The notes below the pieces were generated by a model that worked only from the letters and a program-made list of their open reading frames with translations, was not told where the DNA came from and ran no database searches. Both the position numbers and the translations under genes were made by a program. 64,000 nucleotides of DNA from Auanema rhodensis (taxonomy: Eukaryota; Nematoda; Chromadorea; Rhabditida; Rhabditidae), in contig OZ059899.1 of the NCBI GenBank assembly GCA_964057225.1, positions 2,790,001 to 2,854,000 of the forward strand, written 5' to 3'. Shown in pieces: positions 51,275 through 64,000 of the stretch. Position 1 is the first letter of the stretch; every line of letters starts with the position of its first letter.

Positions 51275-54200
51275 TTAATGTAGTATAGTGCATTCGATGC
51301 GGATTTTTAAGCTGCGTCGATCTGTGTTATCAGATTTGCGCTAGCTTAAAAATGCACCGAGATATCAACTGATATAAGTTCACACTTATATTCTCGATTT
51401 TCACCCTGAAGAATTAATTTTTTTGTTGAATAACATTGTCCATCGTCTTTGCCTTGAAAAATGGAATCTAAAAACATCTACTTTTTGCTAAATTATTTTG
51501 AAATTTTTCGAAAAAATTTTTGTCAAAATGTTTTTGGAAGCAATGTTGAGTGTACATGGAAACTCAACATACACTAATGCATCATTTTTCAAACGATCAT
51601 AACTAATTTGTGTATTAAGCGTTTCTCAATGTAGTATAATGCATTCGATGCGGATTTTTAAGCTGCGTCGATCTGTGTTATCAGATTTGCGCTAGCTTAA
51701 AAATGCACCGAGATATCAACTGATATAAGTTCACACTTATATCCTCGATTTTCACCCTGAAGAATTAATTTTTTCGTTGAATAACATTGTCTATCGTCTT
51801 TGCCTTGAAAAATGGAATCTAAAAACATCTACTTTTTGCTAAATTATTTTGAAATTTTTCGAAAAAATTTTTGTCAAAATGTTTTTGGAAGCAATGTTGA
51901 GTGTACATGGAAACTCAACATACACTAATGCATCATTTTTCAAACGATCATAACTAATTTGTGTATCAAGCGTTTCTTGATGTAGTATAGTGCATTCGAT
52001 GCGGATTTTTAAGCTGCGACGAGCTGTGTTATCAGATTTGCGCTAGCTTAAAAATGCACCGAGATATCAACTGATATAAGTTCACACTTATATCCTCGAT
52101 TTTCACCCTGAAGAATTAATTTTTTCGTTGAATAACATTGTCTATCGTCTTTGCCTTGAAAAATGGAATCTAAAAACATCTACTTTTTGCTAAATTATTT
52201 TGAAATTTTTCGAAAAAATTTTTGTCAAAATGTTTTTGGAAGCAATGTTGAGTGTACATGGAAACTCAACATACACTAATGCATCATTTTTCAAACGATC
52301 ATAACTAATTTTTGTATCAAGCGTTTCTTGATGTAGTATAGTGCATTCGATGCGGATTTTTAAGCTGCGTCGATCTGTGTTATCAGATTTGCGCTAGCTT
52401 AAAAATGCACCGAGATATCAACTGATATAAGTTCACACCTATATCCTCGATTTTCACCCTGAAGAATTAATTTTTTCGTTGAATAACATTGTCTATCGTC
52501 TTTGCCTTGAAAAATGGAATCTAAAAACATCTACTTTTTGCTAAATTATTTTGAAATTTTTCGAAAAAATTTTTGTCAAAATGTTTTTGGAAGCAATGTT
52601 GAGTGTACATGGAAACTCAACATACACTAATGCATCATTTTTCAAACGATCATAACTAATTTTTGTATCAAACGTTTCTTGATGTAGTATAGTGCATTCG
52701 ATGCGGATTTTTAAGCTGCGTCGATCTGTGTTATCAGATTTGCGCTAGCTTAAAAATGCACCGAGATATCAACTGATATAAGTTCACACTTATATCCTCG
52801 AGTTTCACCCTGAAGAATTAATTTTTTCGTTGAATAACATTGTCCATCGTCTTTGCCTTAAGAAAAGGAATCTAAAAACATCTACTTTTTGCTAAATTAT
52901 TTTGAAATTTTTCGAAAAAATTTTTGTCAAAATGTTTTTGGAAGCAATGTTGTGTGTACATGGAAACTCAACATACACTAATGCATCATTTTTCAAACGA
53001 TCATAACTAATTTTTGTATCAAGCGTTTCTTGATGTAGTATAGTGCATTCGATGCGGATTTTTAAGCTGCGTCGATCTGTGTTATCAGATTTGCGCTAGC
53101 TTAAAAATGCACCGAGATATCAACTGATATAAGTTCACACCTATATCCTCGATTTTCACCCTGAAGAATTAATTTTTTCGTTGAATAACATTGTCCATCG
53201 TCTTTGCCTTAAGAAAAGGAATCTAAAAACATCTACTTTTTGCTAAATTATTTTGAAATTTTTCGAAAAAATTTTTGTCAAAATGTTTTTGGAAGCAATG
53301 TTGTGTGTACATGGAAACTCAACATACACTAATGCATCATTTTTCAAACGATCATAACTAATTTTTGTATCAAGCGTTTCTTGATGTAGTATAGTGCATT
53401 CGATGCGGATTTTTAAGCTGCGTCGATCTGTGTTATCAGATTTGCGCTAGCTTAAAAATGCACCGAGATATCAACTGATATAAGTTCACACCTATATCCT
53501 CGATTTTCACCCTGAAGAATTAATTTTTTCGTTGAATAACATTGTCTATCGTCTTTGCCTTGAAAAATGGAATCTAAAAACATCTACTTTTTGCTAAATT
53601 ATTTTGAAATTTTTCGAAAAAATTTTTGTCAAAATGTTTTTGGAAGCAATGTTGAGTGTACATGGAAACTCAACATACACTAATGCATCATTTTTCAAAC
53701 GATCATAACTAATTTTTGTATCAAGCGTTTCTTGATGTAGTATAGTGCATTCGATGCGGATTTTTAAGCTGCGTCGATCTGTGTTATCAGATTTGCGCTA
53801 GCTTAAAAATGCACCGAGATATCAACTGATATAAGTTCACACCTATATCCTCGATTTTCACCCTGAAGAATTAATTTTTTCGTTGAATAACATTGTCCAT
53901 CGTCTTTGCCTTAAGAAAAGGAATCTAAAAACATCTACTTTTTGCTAAATTATTTTGAAATTTTTCGAAAAAATTTTTGTCAAAATGTTTTTGGAAGCAA
54001 TGTTGTGTGTACATGGAAACTCAACATACACTAATGCATCATTTTTCAAACGATCATAACTAATTTTTGTATCAAGCGTTTCTTGATGTAGTATAGTGCA
54101 TTCGATGCGGATTTTTAAGCTGCGTCGATCTGTGTTATCAGATTTGCGCTAGCTTAAAAATGCACCGAGATATCAACTGATATAAGTTCACACCTATATC

Positions 54201-54945
54201 CTCGATTTTCACCCTGAAGAATTAATTTTTTCGTTGAATAACATTGTCTATCGTCTTTGCCTTGAAAAATGGAATCTAAAAACATCTACTTTTTGCTAAA
54301 TTATTTTGAAATTTTTCGAAAAAATTTTTGTCAAAATGTTTTTGGAAGCAATGTTGAGTGTACATGGAAACTCAACATACACTAATGCATCATTTTTCAA
54401 ACGATCATAACTAATTTTTGTATCAAGCGTTTCTTGATGTAGTATAGTGCATTCGATGCGGATTTTTAAGCTGCGTCGATCTGTGTTATCAGATTTGCGC
54501 TAGCTTAAAAATGCACCGAGATATCAACTGATATAAGTTCACACCTATATCCTCGATTTTCACCCTGAAGAATTAATTTTTTCGTTGAATAACATTGTCC
54601 ATCGTCTTTGCTTTAAGAAAAGGAATCTAAAAACATCTACTTTTTGCTAAATTATTTTGAAATTTTTCGAAAAAATTTTTGTCAAAATGTTTTTGGAAGC
54701 AATGTTGAGTGTACATGGAAACTCAACATACACTAATGCATCATTTTTCAAACGATCATAACTAATTTGTGTATTAAGCGTTTCTCAATGTAGTATAGTG
54801 CATTCGATGCGGATTTTTAAGCTGCGTCGATCTGTGTTATCAGATTTGCGCTAGCTTAAAAATGCACCGAGATATCAACTGATATAAGTTCACACTTATA
54901 TCCTCGATTTTCACCCTGAAGAATTAATTTTTTCGTTGAATAACA

Positions 54946-56874
54946 TTGTCTATCGTCTTTGCCTTGAAAAATGGAATCTAAAAACATCTACTTTTTGCTA
55001 AATTATTTTGAAATTTTTCGAAAAAATTTTTGTCAAAATGTTTTTGGAAGCAATGTTGAGTGTACATGGAAACTCAACATACACTAATGCATCATTTTTC
55101 AAACGATCATAACTAATTTGTGTATTAAGCGTTTCTCAATGTAGTATAGTGCATTCGATGCGGATTTTTAAGCTGCGTCGATCTGTGTTATCAGATTTGC
55201 GCTAGCTTAAAAATGCACCGAGATATCAACTGATATAAGTTCACACTTATATCCTCGAGTTTCACCCTGAAGAATTAATTTTTTCGTTGAATAACATTGT
55301 CCATCGTCTTTGCCTTAAGAAAAGGAATCTGAAAACATCTACTTTTTGCTAAATTATTTTGAAATTTTTCGAAAAAATTTTTGTCAAAATGTTTTTGGAA
55401 GCAATGTTGTGTGTACATGGAAACTCAACATACACTAATGCATCATTTTTCAAACGATCATAACTAATTTTTGTATTAAGCGTTTCTCAATGTAGTATAG
55501 TGCATTCGATGCGGATTGTTGAGCTGCGTCGATCTGTGTTATCAGATTTGCGCTAGCTTAAAAATGCACCGAGATATCAACTGATATAAGTTCACACTTA
55601 TATCCTCGATTTTCACCCTGAAGAATTAATTTTTTCGTTGAATAACAGTGTCTATCGTCTTTGCCTTGAAAAATGGAATCTAAAAACATCTACTTTTTGC
55701 TAAATTATTTTGAAATTTTTCGAAAAAATTTTTGTCAAAATGTTTTTGGAAGCAATGTTGAGTGTACATGGAAACTCAACATACACTAATGCATCATTTT
55801 TCAAACGATCATAACTAATTTGTGTATTAAGCGTTTCTCAATGTAGTATAGTGCATTCGATGCGGATTTTTAAGCTGCGTCGATCTGTGTTATCAGATTT
55901 GCGCTAGCTTAAAAATGCACCGAGATATCAACTGATATAAGTTCACACTTATATCCTCGAGTTTCACCCTGAAGAATTAATTTTTTCGTTGAATAACATT
56001 GTCCATCGTCTTTGCCTTAAGAAAAGGAATCTGAAAACATCTACTTTTTGCTAAATTATTTTGAAATTTTTCGAAAAAATTTTTGTCAAAATGTTTTTGG
56101 AAGCAATGTTGTGTGTACATGGAAACTCAACATACACTAATGCATCATTTTTCAAACGATCATAACTAATTTTTGTATTAAGCGTTTCTCAATGTAGTAT
56201 AGTGCATTCGATGCGGATTGTTGAGCTGCGTCGATCTGTGTTATCAGATTTGCGCTAGCTTAAAAATGCACCGAGATATCAACTGATATAAGTTCACACT
56301 TATATCCTCGATTTTCACCCTGAAGAATTAATTTTTTCGTTGAATAACAGTGTCTATCGTCTTTGCCTTGAAAAATGGAATCTAAAAACATCTACTTTTT
56401 GCTAAATTATTTTGAAATTTTTCGAAAAAATTTTTGTCAAAATGTTTTTGGAAGCAATGTTGAGTGTACATGGAAACTCAACATACACTAATGCATCATT
56501 TTTCAAACGATCATAACTAATTTGTGTATTAAGCGTTTCTCAATGTAGTATAGTGCATTCGATGCGGATTTTTAAGCTGCGTCGATCTGTGTTATCAGAT
56601 TTGCGCTAGCTTAAAAATGCACCGAGATATCAACTGATATAAGTTCACACTTATATCCTCGAGTTTCACCCTGAAGAATTAATTTTTTCGTTGAATAACA
56701 TTGTCCATCGTCTTTGCCTTAAGAAAAGGAATCTGAAAACATCTACTTTTTGCTAAATTATTTTGAAATTTTTCGAAAAAATTTTTGTCAAAATGTTTTT
56801 GGAAGCAATGTTGTGTGTACATGGAAACTCAACATACACTAATGCATCATTTTTCAAACGATCATAACTAATTT
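54946..56874 (+). repeat. Two-monomer (702-bp) higher-order repeat
   Basis: Sequence repeats at 702 bp with shared rare variants: CTCGAG at 55254, 55956 and 56658, GGATTGTTGAGC at about 55514 and 56216, and AATCTGAAAAC. With more mismatches the same two-unit rhythm continues to CTCGAG sites at 57360 and 58062. Confidence 0.7.
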
Positions 56875-59800
56875 GTGTATTAAGCGTTTCTCAATGTAGT
56901 ATAGTGCATTCGATGCGGATTTTTAAGCTGCGTCGATCTGTGTTATCAGATTTGCGCTAGCTTAAAAATGCACCGAGATATCAACTGATATAAGTTCACA
57001 CTTATATCCTCGATTTTCACCCTGAAGAATTAATTTTTTCGTTGAATAACATTGTCTATCGTCTTTGCCTTGAAAAATGGAATCTAAAAACATCTACTTT
57101 TTGCTAAATTATTTTGAAATTTTTCGAAAAAATTTTTGTCAAAATGTTTTTGGAAGCAATGTTGAGTGTACATGGAAACTCAACATACACTAATGCATCA
57201 TTTTTCAAACGATCATAACTAATTTGTGTATTAAGCGTTTCTCAATGTAGTATAGTGCATTCGATGCGGATTTTTAAGCTGCGTCGATCTGTGTTATCAG
57301 ATTTGCGCTAGCTTAAAAATGCACCGAGATATCAACTGATATAAGTTCACACTTATATCCTCGAGTTTCACCCTGAAGAATTAATTTTTTCGTTGAATAA
57401 CATTGTCCATCGTCTTTGCCTTAAGAAAAGGAATCTAAAAACATCTACTTTTTGCTAAATTATTTAGAAATTTTTCGAAAAAATTTTTGTCAAAATGTTT
57501 TTGGAAGCAATGTTGTGTGTACATGGAAACTCAACATACACTAATGCATCATTTTTCAAACGATCATAACTAATTTTTGTATCAAGCGTTTCTTGATGTA
57601 ATATAGTGCATTCGATGCGGATTTTTAAGCTGCGTCGATCTGTGTTATCAGATTTGCGCTAGCTTAAAAATGCACCGAGATATCAACTGATATAAGTTCA
57701 CACCTATATCCTCGATTTTCACCCTGAAGAATTAATTTTTTCGTTGAATAACATTGTCTATCGTCTTTGCCTTGAAAAATGGAATCTAAAAACATCTACT
57801 TTTTGCTAAATTATTTTGAAATTTTTCGAAAAAATTTTTGTCAAAATGTTTTTGGAAGCAATGTTGAGTGTACATGGAAACTCAACATACACTAATGCAT
57901 CATTTTTCAAACGATCATAACTAATTTTTGTATCAAACGTTTCTTGATGTAGTATAGTGCATTCGATGCGGATTTTTAAGCTGCGTCGATCTGTGTTATC
58001 AGATTTGCGCTAGCTTAAAAATGCACCGAGATATCAACTGATATAAGTTCACACTTATATCCTCGAGTTTCACCCTGAAGAATTAATTTTTTCGTTGAAT
58101 AACATTGTCCATCGTCTTTGCCTTAAGAAAAGGAATCTAAAAACATCTACTTTTTGCTAAATTATTTTGAAATTTTTCGAAAAAATTTTTGTCAAAATGT
58201 TTTTGGAAGCAATGTTGTGTGTACATGGAAACTCAACATACACTAATGCATCATTTTTCAAACGATCATAACTAATTTTTGTATCAAGCGTTTCTTGATG
58301 TAGTATAGTGCATTCGATGCGGATTTTTAAGCTGCGTCGATCTGTGTTATCAGATTTGCGCTAGCTTAAAAATGCACCGAGATATCAACTGATATAAGTT
58401 CACACCTATATCCTCGATTTTCACCCTGAAGAATTAATTTTTTCGTTGAATAACATTGTCCATCGTCTTTGCCTTAAGAAAAGGAATCTAAAAACATCTA
58501 CTTTTTGCTAAATTATTTTGAAATTTTTCGAAAAAATTTTTGTCAAAATGTTTTTGGAAGCAATGTTGTGTGTACATGGAAACTCAACATACACTAATGC
58601 ATCATTTTTCAAACGATCATAACTAATTTTTGTATCAAGCGTTTCTTGATGTAGTATAGTGCATTCGATGCGGATTTTTAAGCTGCGTCGATCTGTGTTA
58701 TCAGATTTGCGCTAGCTTAAAAATGCACCGAGATATCAACTGATATAAGTTCACACCTATATCCTCGATTTTCACCCTGAAGAATTAATTTTTTCGTTGA
58801 ATAACATTGTCTATCGTCTTTGCCTTGAAAAATGGAATCTAAAAACATCTACTTTTTGCTAAATTATTTTGAAATTTTTCGAAAAAATTTTTGTCAAAAT
58901 GTTTTTGGAAGCAATGTTGAGTGTACATGGAAACTCAACATACACTAATGCATCATTTTTCAAACGATCATAACTAATTTTTGTATCAAGCGTTTCTTGA
59001 TGTAGTATAGTGCATTCGATGCGGATTTTTAAGCTGCGTCGATCTGTGTTATCAGATTTGCGCTAGCTTAAAAATGCACCGAGATATCAACTGATATAAG
59101 TTCACACCTATATCCTCGATTTTCACCCTGAAGAATTAATTTTTTCGTTGAATAACATTGTCCATCGTCTTTGCTTTAAGAAAAGGAATCTAAAAACATC
59201 TACTTTTTGCTAAATTATTTTGAAATTTTTCGAAAAAATTTTTGTCAAAATGTTTTTGGAAGCAATGTTGAGTGTACATGGAAACTCAACATACACTAAT
59301 GCATCATTTTTCAAACGATCATAACTAATTTGTGTATTAAGCGTTTCTCAATGTAGTATAGTGCATTCGATGCGGATTTTTAAGCTGCGTCGATCTGTGT
59401 TATCAGATTTGCGCTAGCTTAAAAATGCACCGAGATATCAACTGATATAAGTTCACACTTATATCCTCGATTTTCACCCTGAAGAATTAATTTTTTCGTT
59501 GAATAACATTGTCTATCGTCTTTGCCTTGAAAAATGGAATCTAAAAACATCTACTTTTTGCTAAATTATTTTGAAATTTTTCGAAAAAATTTTTGTCAAA
59601 ATGTTTTTGGAAGCAATGTTGAGTGTACATGGAAACTCAACATACACTAATGCATCATTTTTCAAACGATCATAACTAATTTGTGTATTAAGCGTTTCTC
59701 AATGTAGTATAGTGCATTCGATGCGGATTTTTAAGCTGCGTCGATCTGTGTTATCAGATTTGCGCTAGCTTAAAAATGCACCGAGATATCAACTGATATA

Positions 59801-61614
59801 AGTTCACACTTATATCCTCGAGTTTCACCCTGAAGAATTAATTTTTTCGTTGAATAACATTGTCCATCGTCTTTGCCTTAAGAAAAGGAATCTGAAAACA
59901 TCTACTTTTTGCTAAATTATTTTGAAATTTTTCGAAAAAATTTTTGTCAAAATGTTTTTGGAAGCAATGTTGTGTGTACATGGAAACTCAACATACACTA
60001 ATGCATCATTTTTCAAACGATCATAACTAATTTTTGTATTAAGCGTTTCTCAATGTAGTATAGTGCATTCGATGCGGATTGTTGAGCTGCGTCGATCTGT
60101 GTTATCAGATTTGCGCTAGCTTAAAAATGCACCGAGATATCAACTGATATAAGTTCACACTTGTATCCTCGATTTTCACCCTGAAGAATTAATTTTTTCG
60201 TTGAATAACAGTGTCTATCGTCTTTGCCTTGAAAAATGGAATCTAAAAACATCTACTTTTTGCTAAATTATTTTGAAATTTTTCGAAAAAATTTTTGTCA
60301 AAATGTTTTTGGAAGCAATGTTGAGTGTACATGGAAACTCAACATACACTAATGCATCATTTTTCAAACGATCATAACTAATTTGTGTATTAAGCGTTTC
60401 TCAATGTAGTATAGTGCATTCGATGCGGATTTTTAAGCTGCGTCGATCTGTGTTATCAGATTTGCGCTAGCTTAAAAATGCACCGAGATATCAACTGATA
60501 TAAGTTCACACCTATATCCTCGATTTTCACCCTGAAGAATTAATTTTTTCGTTGAATAACATTGTCCATCGTCTTTGCTTTAAGAAAAGGAATCTAAAAA
60601 CATCTACTTTTTGCTAAATTATTTTGAAATTTTTCGAAAAAATTTTTGTCAAAATGTTTTTGGAAGCAATGTTGAGTGTACATGGAAACTCAACATACAC
60701 TAATGCATCATTTTTCAAACGATCATAACTAATTTGTGTATTAAGCGTTTCTCAATGTAGTATAGTGCATTCGATGCGGATTTTTAAGCTGCGTCGATCT
60801 GTGTTATCAGATTTGCGCTAGCTTAAAAATGCACCGAGATATCAACTGATATAAGTTCACACTTATATCCTCGATTTTCACCCTGAAGAATTAATTTTTT
60901 CGTTGAATAACATTGTCTATCGTCTTTGCCTTGAAAAATGGAATCTAAAAACATCTACTTTTCGCTAAATTATTTTGAAATTTTTCGAAAAAATTTTTGT
61001 CAAAATGTTTTTGGAAGCAATGTTGAGTGTACATGGAAACTCAACATACACTAATGCATCATTTTTCAAACGATCATAACTAATTTGTGTATTAAGCGTT
61101 TCTCAATGTAGTATAGTGCATTCGATGCGGATTTTTAAGCTGCGTCGATCTGTGTTATCAGATTTGCGCTAGCTTAAAAATGCACCGAGATATCAACTGA
61201 TATAAGTTCACACTTATATCCTCGAGTTTCACCCTGAAGAATTAATTTTTTCGTTGAATAACATTGTCCATCGTCTTTGCCTTAAGAAAAGGAATCTGAA
61301 AACATCTACTTTTTGCTAAATTATTTTGAAATTTTTCGAAAAAATTTTTGTCAAAATGTTTTTGGAAGCAATGTTGTGTGTACATGGAAACTCAACATAC
61401 ACTAATGCATCATTTTTCAAACGATCATAACTAATTTTTGTATTAAGCGTTTCTCAATGTAGTATAGTGCATTCGATGCGGATTGTTGAGCTGCGTCGAT
61501 CTGTGTTATCAGATTTGCGCTAGCTTAAAAATGCACCGAGATATCAACTGATATAAGTTCACACTTATATCCTCGATTTTCACCCTGAAGAATTAATTTT
61601 TTCGTTGAATAACA

Positions 61615-64000
61615 GTGTCTATCGTCTTTGCCTTGAAAAATGGAATCTAAAAACATCTACTTTTTGCTAAATTATTTTGAAATTTTTCGAAAAAATTTTT
61701 GTCAAAATGTTTTTGGAAGCAATGTTGAGTGTACATGGAAACTCAACATACACTAATGCATCATTTTTCAAACGATCATAACTAATTTGTGTATTAAGCG
61801 TTTCTCAATGTAGTATAGTGCATTCGATGCGGATTTTTAAGCTGCGTCGATCTGTGTTATCAGATTTGCGCTAGCTTAAAAATGCACCGAGATATCAACT
61901 GATATAAGTTCACACCTATATCCTCGATTTTCACCCTGAAGAATTAATTTTTTCGTTGAATAACATTGTCTATCGTCTTTGCCTTGAAAAATGGAATCTA
62001 AAAACATCTACTTTTTGCTAAATTATTTTGAAATTTTTCGAAAAAATTTTTGTCAAAATGTTTTTGGAAGCAATGTTGAGTGTACATGGAAACTCAACAT
62101 ACACTAATGCATCATTTTTCAAACGATCATAACTAATTTTTGTATCAAGCGTTTCTTGATGTAGTATAGTGCATTCGATGCGGATTTTTAAGCTGCGTCG
62201 ATCTGTGTTATCAGATTTGCGCTAGCTTAAAAATGCACCGAGATATCAACTGATATAAGTTCACACCTATATCCTCGATTTTCACCCTGAAGAATTAATT
62301 TTTTCGTTGAATAACATTGTCCATCGTCTTTGCTTTAAGAAAAGGAATCTAAAAACATCTACTTTTTGCTAAATTATTTTGAAATTTTTCGAAAAAATTT
62401 TTGTCAAAATGTTTTTGGAAGCAATGTTGAGTGTACATGGAAACTCAACATACACTAATGCATCATTTTTCAAACGATCATAACTAATTTGTGTATTAAG
62501 CGTTTCTCAATGTAGTATAGTGCATTCGATGCGGATTTTTAAGCGGCGTCGATCTGTGTTATCAGATTTGCGCTAGCTTAACAATGCACCGAGATATCAA
62601 CTGATATAAGTTCACACTTATATCCTCGATTTTCACCCTGAAGTATTAATTTTTTCGTTGAATAACATTGTCTATCGTCTTTGCCTTGAAAAATGGAATC
62701 TAAAAACATCTACTTTTTGCTAAATTATTTTGAAATTTTTCGAAAAAATTTTTGTCAAAATGTTTTTGGAAGCAATGTTGAGTGTACATGGAAACTCAAC
62801 ATACACTAATGCATCATTTTTCAAACGATCATAACTAATTTGTGTATTAAGCGTTTCTCAATGTAGTATAGTGCATTCGATGCGGATTTTTAAGCTGCGT
62901 CGATCTGTGTTATCAGATTTGCGCTAGCTTAAAAATGCACCGAGATATCAACTGATATAAGTTCACACCTATATCCTCGATTTTCACCCTGAAGAATTAA
63001 TTTTTTCGTTGAATAACATTGTCTATCGTCTTTGCCTTGAAAAATGGAATCTAAAAACATCTACTTTTTGCTAAATTATTTTGAAATTTTTCGAAAAAAT
63101 TTTTGTCAAAATGTTTTTGGAAGCAATGTTGAGTGTACATGGAAACTCAACATACACTAATGCATCATTTTTCAAACGATCATAACTAATTTTTGTATCA
63201 AGCGTTTCTTGATGTAGTATAGTGCATTCGATGCGGATTTTTAAGCTGCGTCGATCTGTGTTATCAGATTTGCGCTAGCTTAAAAATGCACCGAGATATC
63301 AACTGATATAAGTTCACACCTATATCCTCGATTTTCACCCTGAAGAATTAATTTTTTCGTTGAATAACATTGTCCATCGTCTTTGCTTTAAGAAAAGGAA
63401 TCTAAAAACATCTACTTTTTGCTAAATTATTTTGAAATTTTTCGAAAAAATTTTTGTCAAAATGTTTTTGGAAGCAATGTTGAGTGTACATGGAAACTCA
63501 ACATACACTAATGCATCATTTTTCAAACGATCATAACTAATTTGTGTATTAAGCGTTTCTCAATGTAGTATAGTGCATTCGATGCGGATTTTTAAGCGGC
63601 GTCGATCTGTGTTATCAGATTTGCGCTAGCTTAACAATGCACCGAGATATCAACTGATATAAGTTCACACTTATATCCTCGATTTTCACCCTGAAGTATT
63701 AATTTTTTCGTTGAATAACATTGTCTATCGTCTTTGCCTTGAAAAATGGAATCTAAAAACATCTACTTTTTGCTAAATTATTTTGAAATTTTTCGAAAAA
63801 ATTTTTGTCAAAATGTTTTTGGAAGCAATGTTGAGTGTACATGGAAACTCAACATACACTAATGCATCATTTTTCAAACGATCATAACTAATTTGTGTAT
63901 TAAGCGTTTCTCAATGTAGTATAGTGCATTCGATGCGGATTTTTAAGCTGCGTCGATCTGTGTTATCAGATTTGCGCTAGCTTAAAAATGCACCGAGATA
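61615..64000 (+). repeat. Three-monomer (1,053-bp) tandem repeat reaching window edge
   Basis: Positions 61615-62947 match 62668-64000. The rare cluster AAGCGGCGTC, CTTAACAATG and GAAGTATTAA occurs in the units beginning near 62541 and 63594. The repeat is cut by the window end, so its copy number is unknown. Confidence 0.75.

Larger units (their letters stand above)
7269..64000 (+). repeat. Satellite DNA array, 351-bp monomer, about 161 units, head-to-tail
   Basis: After one shortened unit, a 351-bp monomer repeats on the same strand to the right edge, where it continues. GCTAGC sites at 7465, 7816, 8167 and 8518 are each 351 apart, and sites at 20101, 30982, 49234 and 63976 lie 36, 67, 119 and 161 whole units from 7465. 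No inversion, transposon or unique sequence interrupts it. Units differ by a few substitutions; the part from GAAATTTTTCG to GGAAGCAATG is almost invariant. Open frames inside the array, such as 37023-37211, are short and repeat-derived. I did not recognise the family by name. A structural centromeric or heterochromatic role is likely but inferred. Confidence 0.97.
51950..64000 (+). repeat. Satellite domain D
   Basis: Diagnostic variants are GTTTCTTGATG, CACACCTATATCC, CCTTAAGAAAAGG, GTTGTGTGTACATGG and CCTCGAGTTTCACC, which creates a CTCGAG site. GTTGTGTGTAC units lie at 52950, 53301, 54003, 55407, 56109, 56811, 57513, 58215, 58566, 59970 and 61374, mostly two or four monomers apart. The domain continues past the right edge. 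Confidence 0.7.

Noticed and set aside
7465-64000. Hammerhead ribozyme encoded in the satellite, as known for some animal satellites
   Set aside because: The conserved CTGATGA core was not found on either strand of the monomer; the nearest string, CTGATATA, does not fit.
7465-64000. CRISPR-like array
   Set aside because: Units are 351 bp, nearly identical throughout, with no unique spacers, in a eukaryotic context.

Overview
The window holds one Ty3/gypsy-type LTR retrotransposon (about 1-7268) lying directly against a very large tandem satellite array (7269 to the right edge). No host gene, tRNA, rRNA or CRISPR array was seen. The DNA is AT-rich and the retroelement type is eukaryotic, so this is animal-like, probably invertebrate, heterochromatin. 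One long Gag-Pol frame with an extra C-terminal region recalls nematode Cer1-like elements, but an insect or other invertebrate is equally possible; the sequence alone does not name the species.

Left part: a non-coding leader (1-437), a 66-codon ORF (438-638), then one uninterrupted Gag-Pol frame ending at 6766. The polyprotein has, in order, a capsid-like region, a CCHC knuckle, aspartic protease, reverse transcriptase, RNase H, an HHCC zinc-binding domain plus DDE integrase, a GPY/F module and about 420 unrecognised residues. All catalytic residues looked for are present, so the copy looks young. The small ORF and the polyprotein overlap in a -1 frame relation at an A-run, suggesting programmed frameshifting or a homopolymer error. 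A polypurine tract (6881-6892) marks the start of the 3' LTR at 6893; the LTR has no recognisable CA end before the satellite starts at 7269. The 5' LTR is not in the window.

Right part: after one shortened unit, head-to-tail monomers of 351 bp run on one strand to the end. From the GCTAGC at 7465 to that at 63976 is 56,511 bp, exactly 161 x 351, and every marker spacing checked is a whole multiple of 351. Monomers differ by point changes only. Diagnostic variants divide the array into consecutive domains (A about 7.3-12.0 kb, B 12.0-36.9, C 36.9-49.1, a transition 49.1-51.9, D 51.9-64.0). Inside these are recent block duplications of 2, 3, 4, 6, 13 and 20 monomers; the 13-monomer step (4,563 bp) recurs in domains B, C and D. 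Each monomer carries three potential hairpins and an AT-rich palindromic core.

The most plausible reading is the edge of a centromeric or pericentromeric satellite domain with a retroelement inserted at, or overrun by, its border. That role is inferred, not shown. Comparisons between repeat blocks were made by eye.
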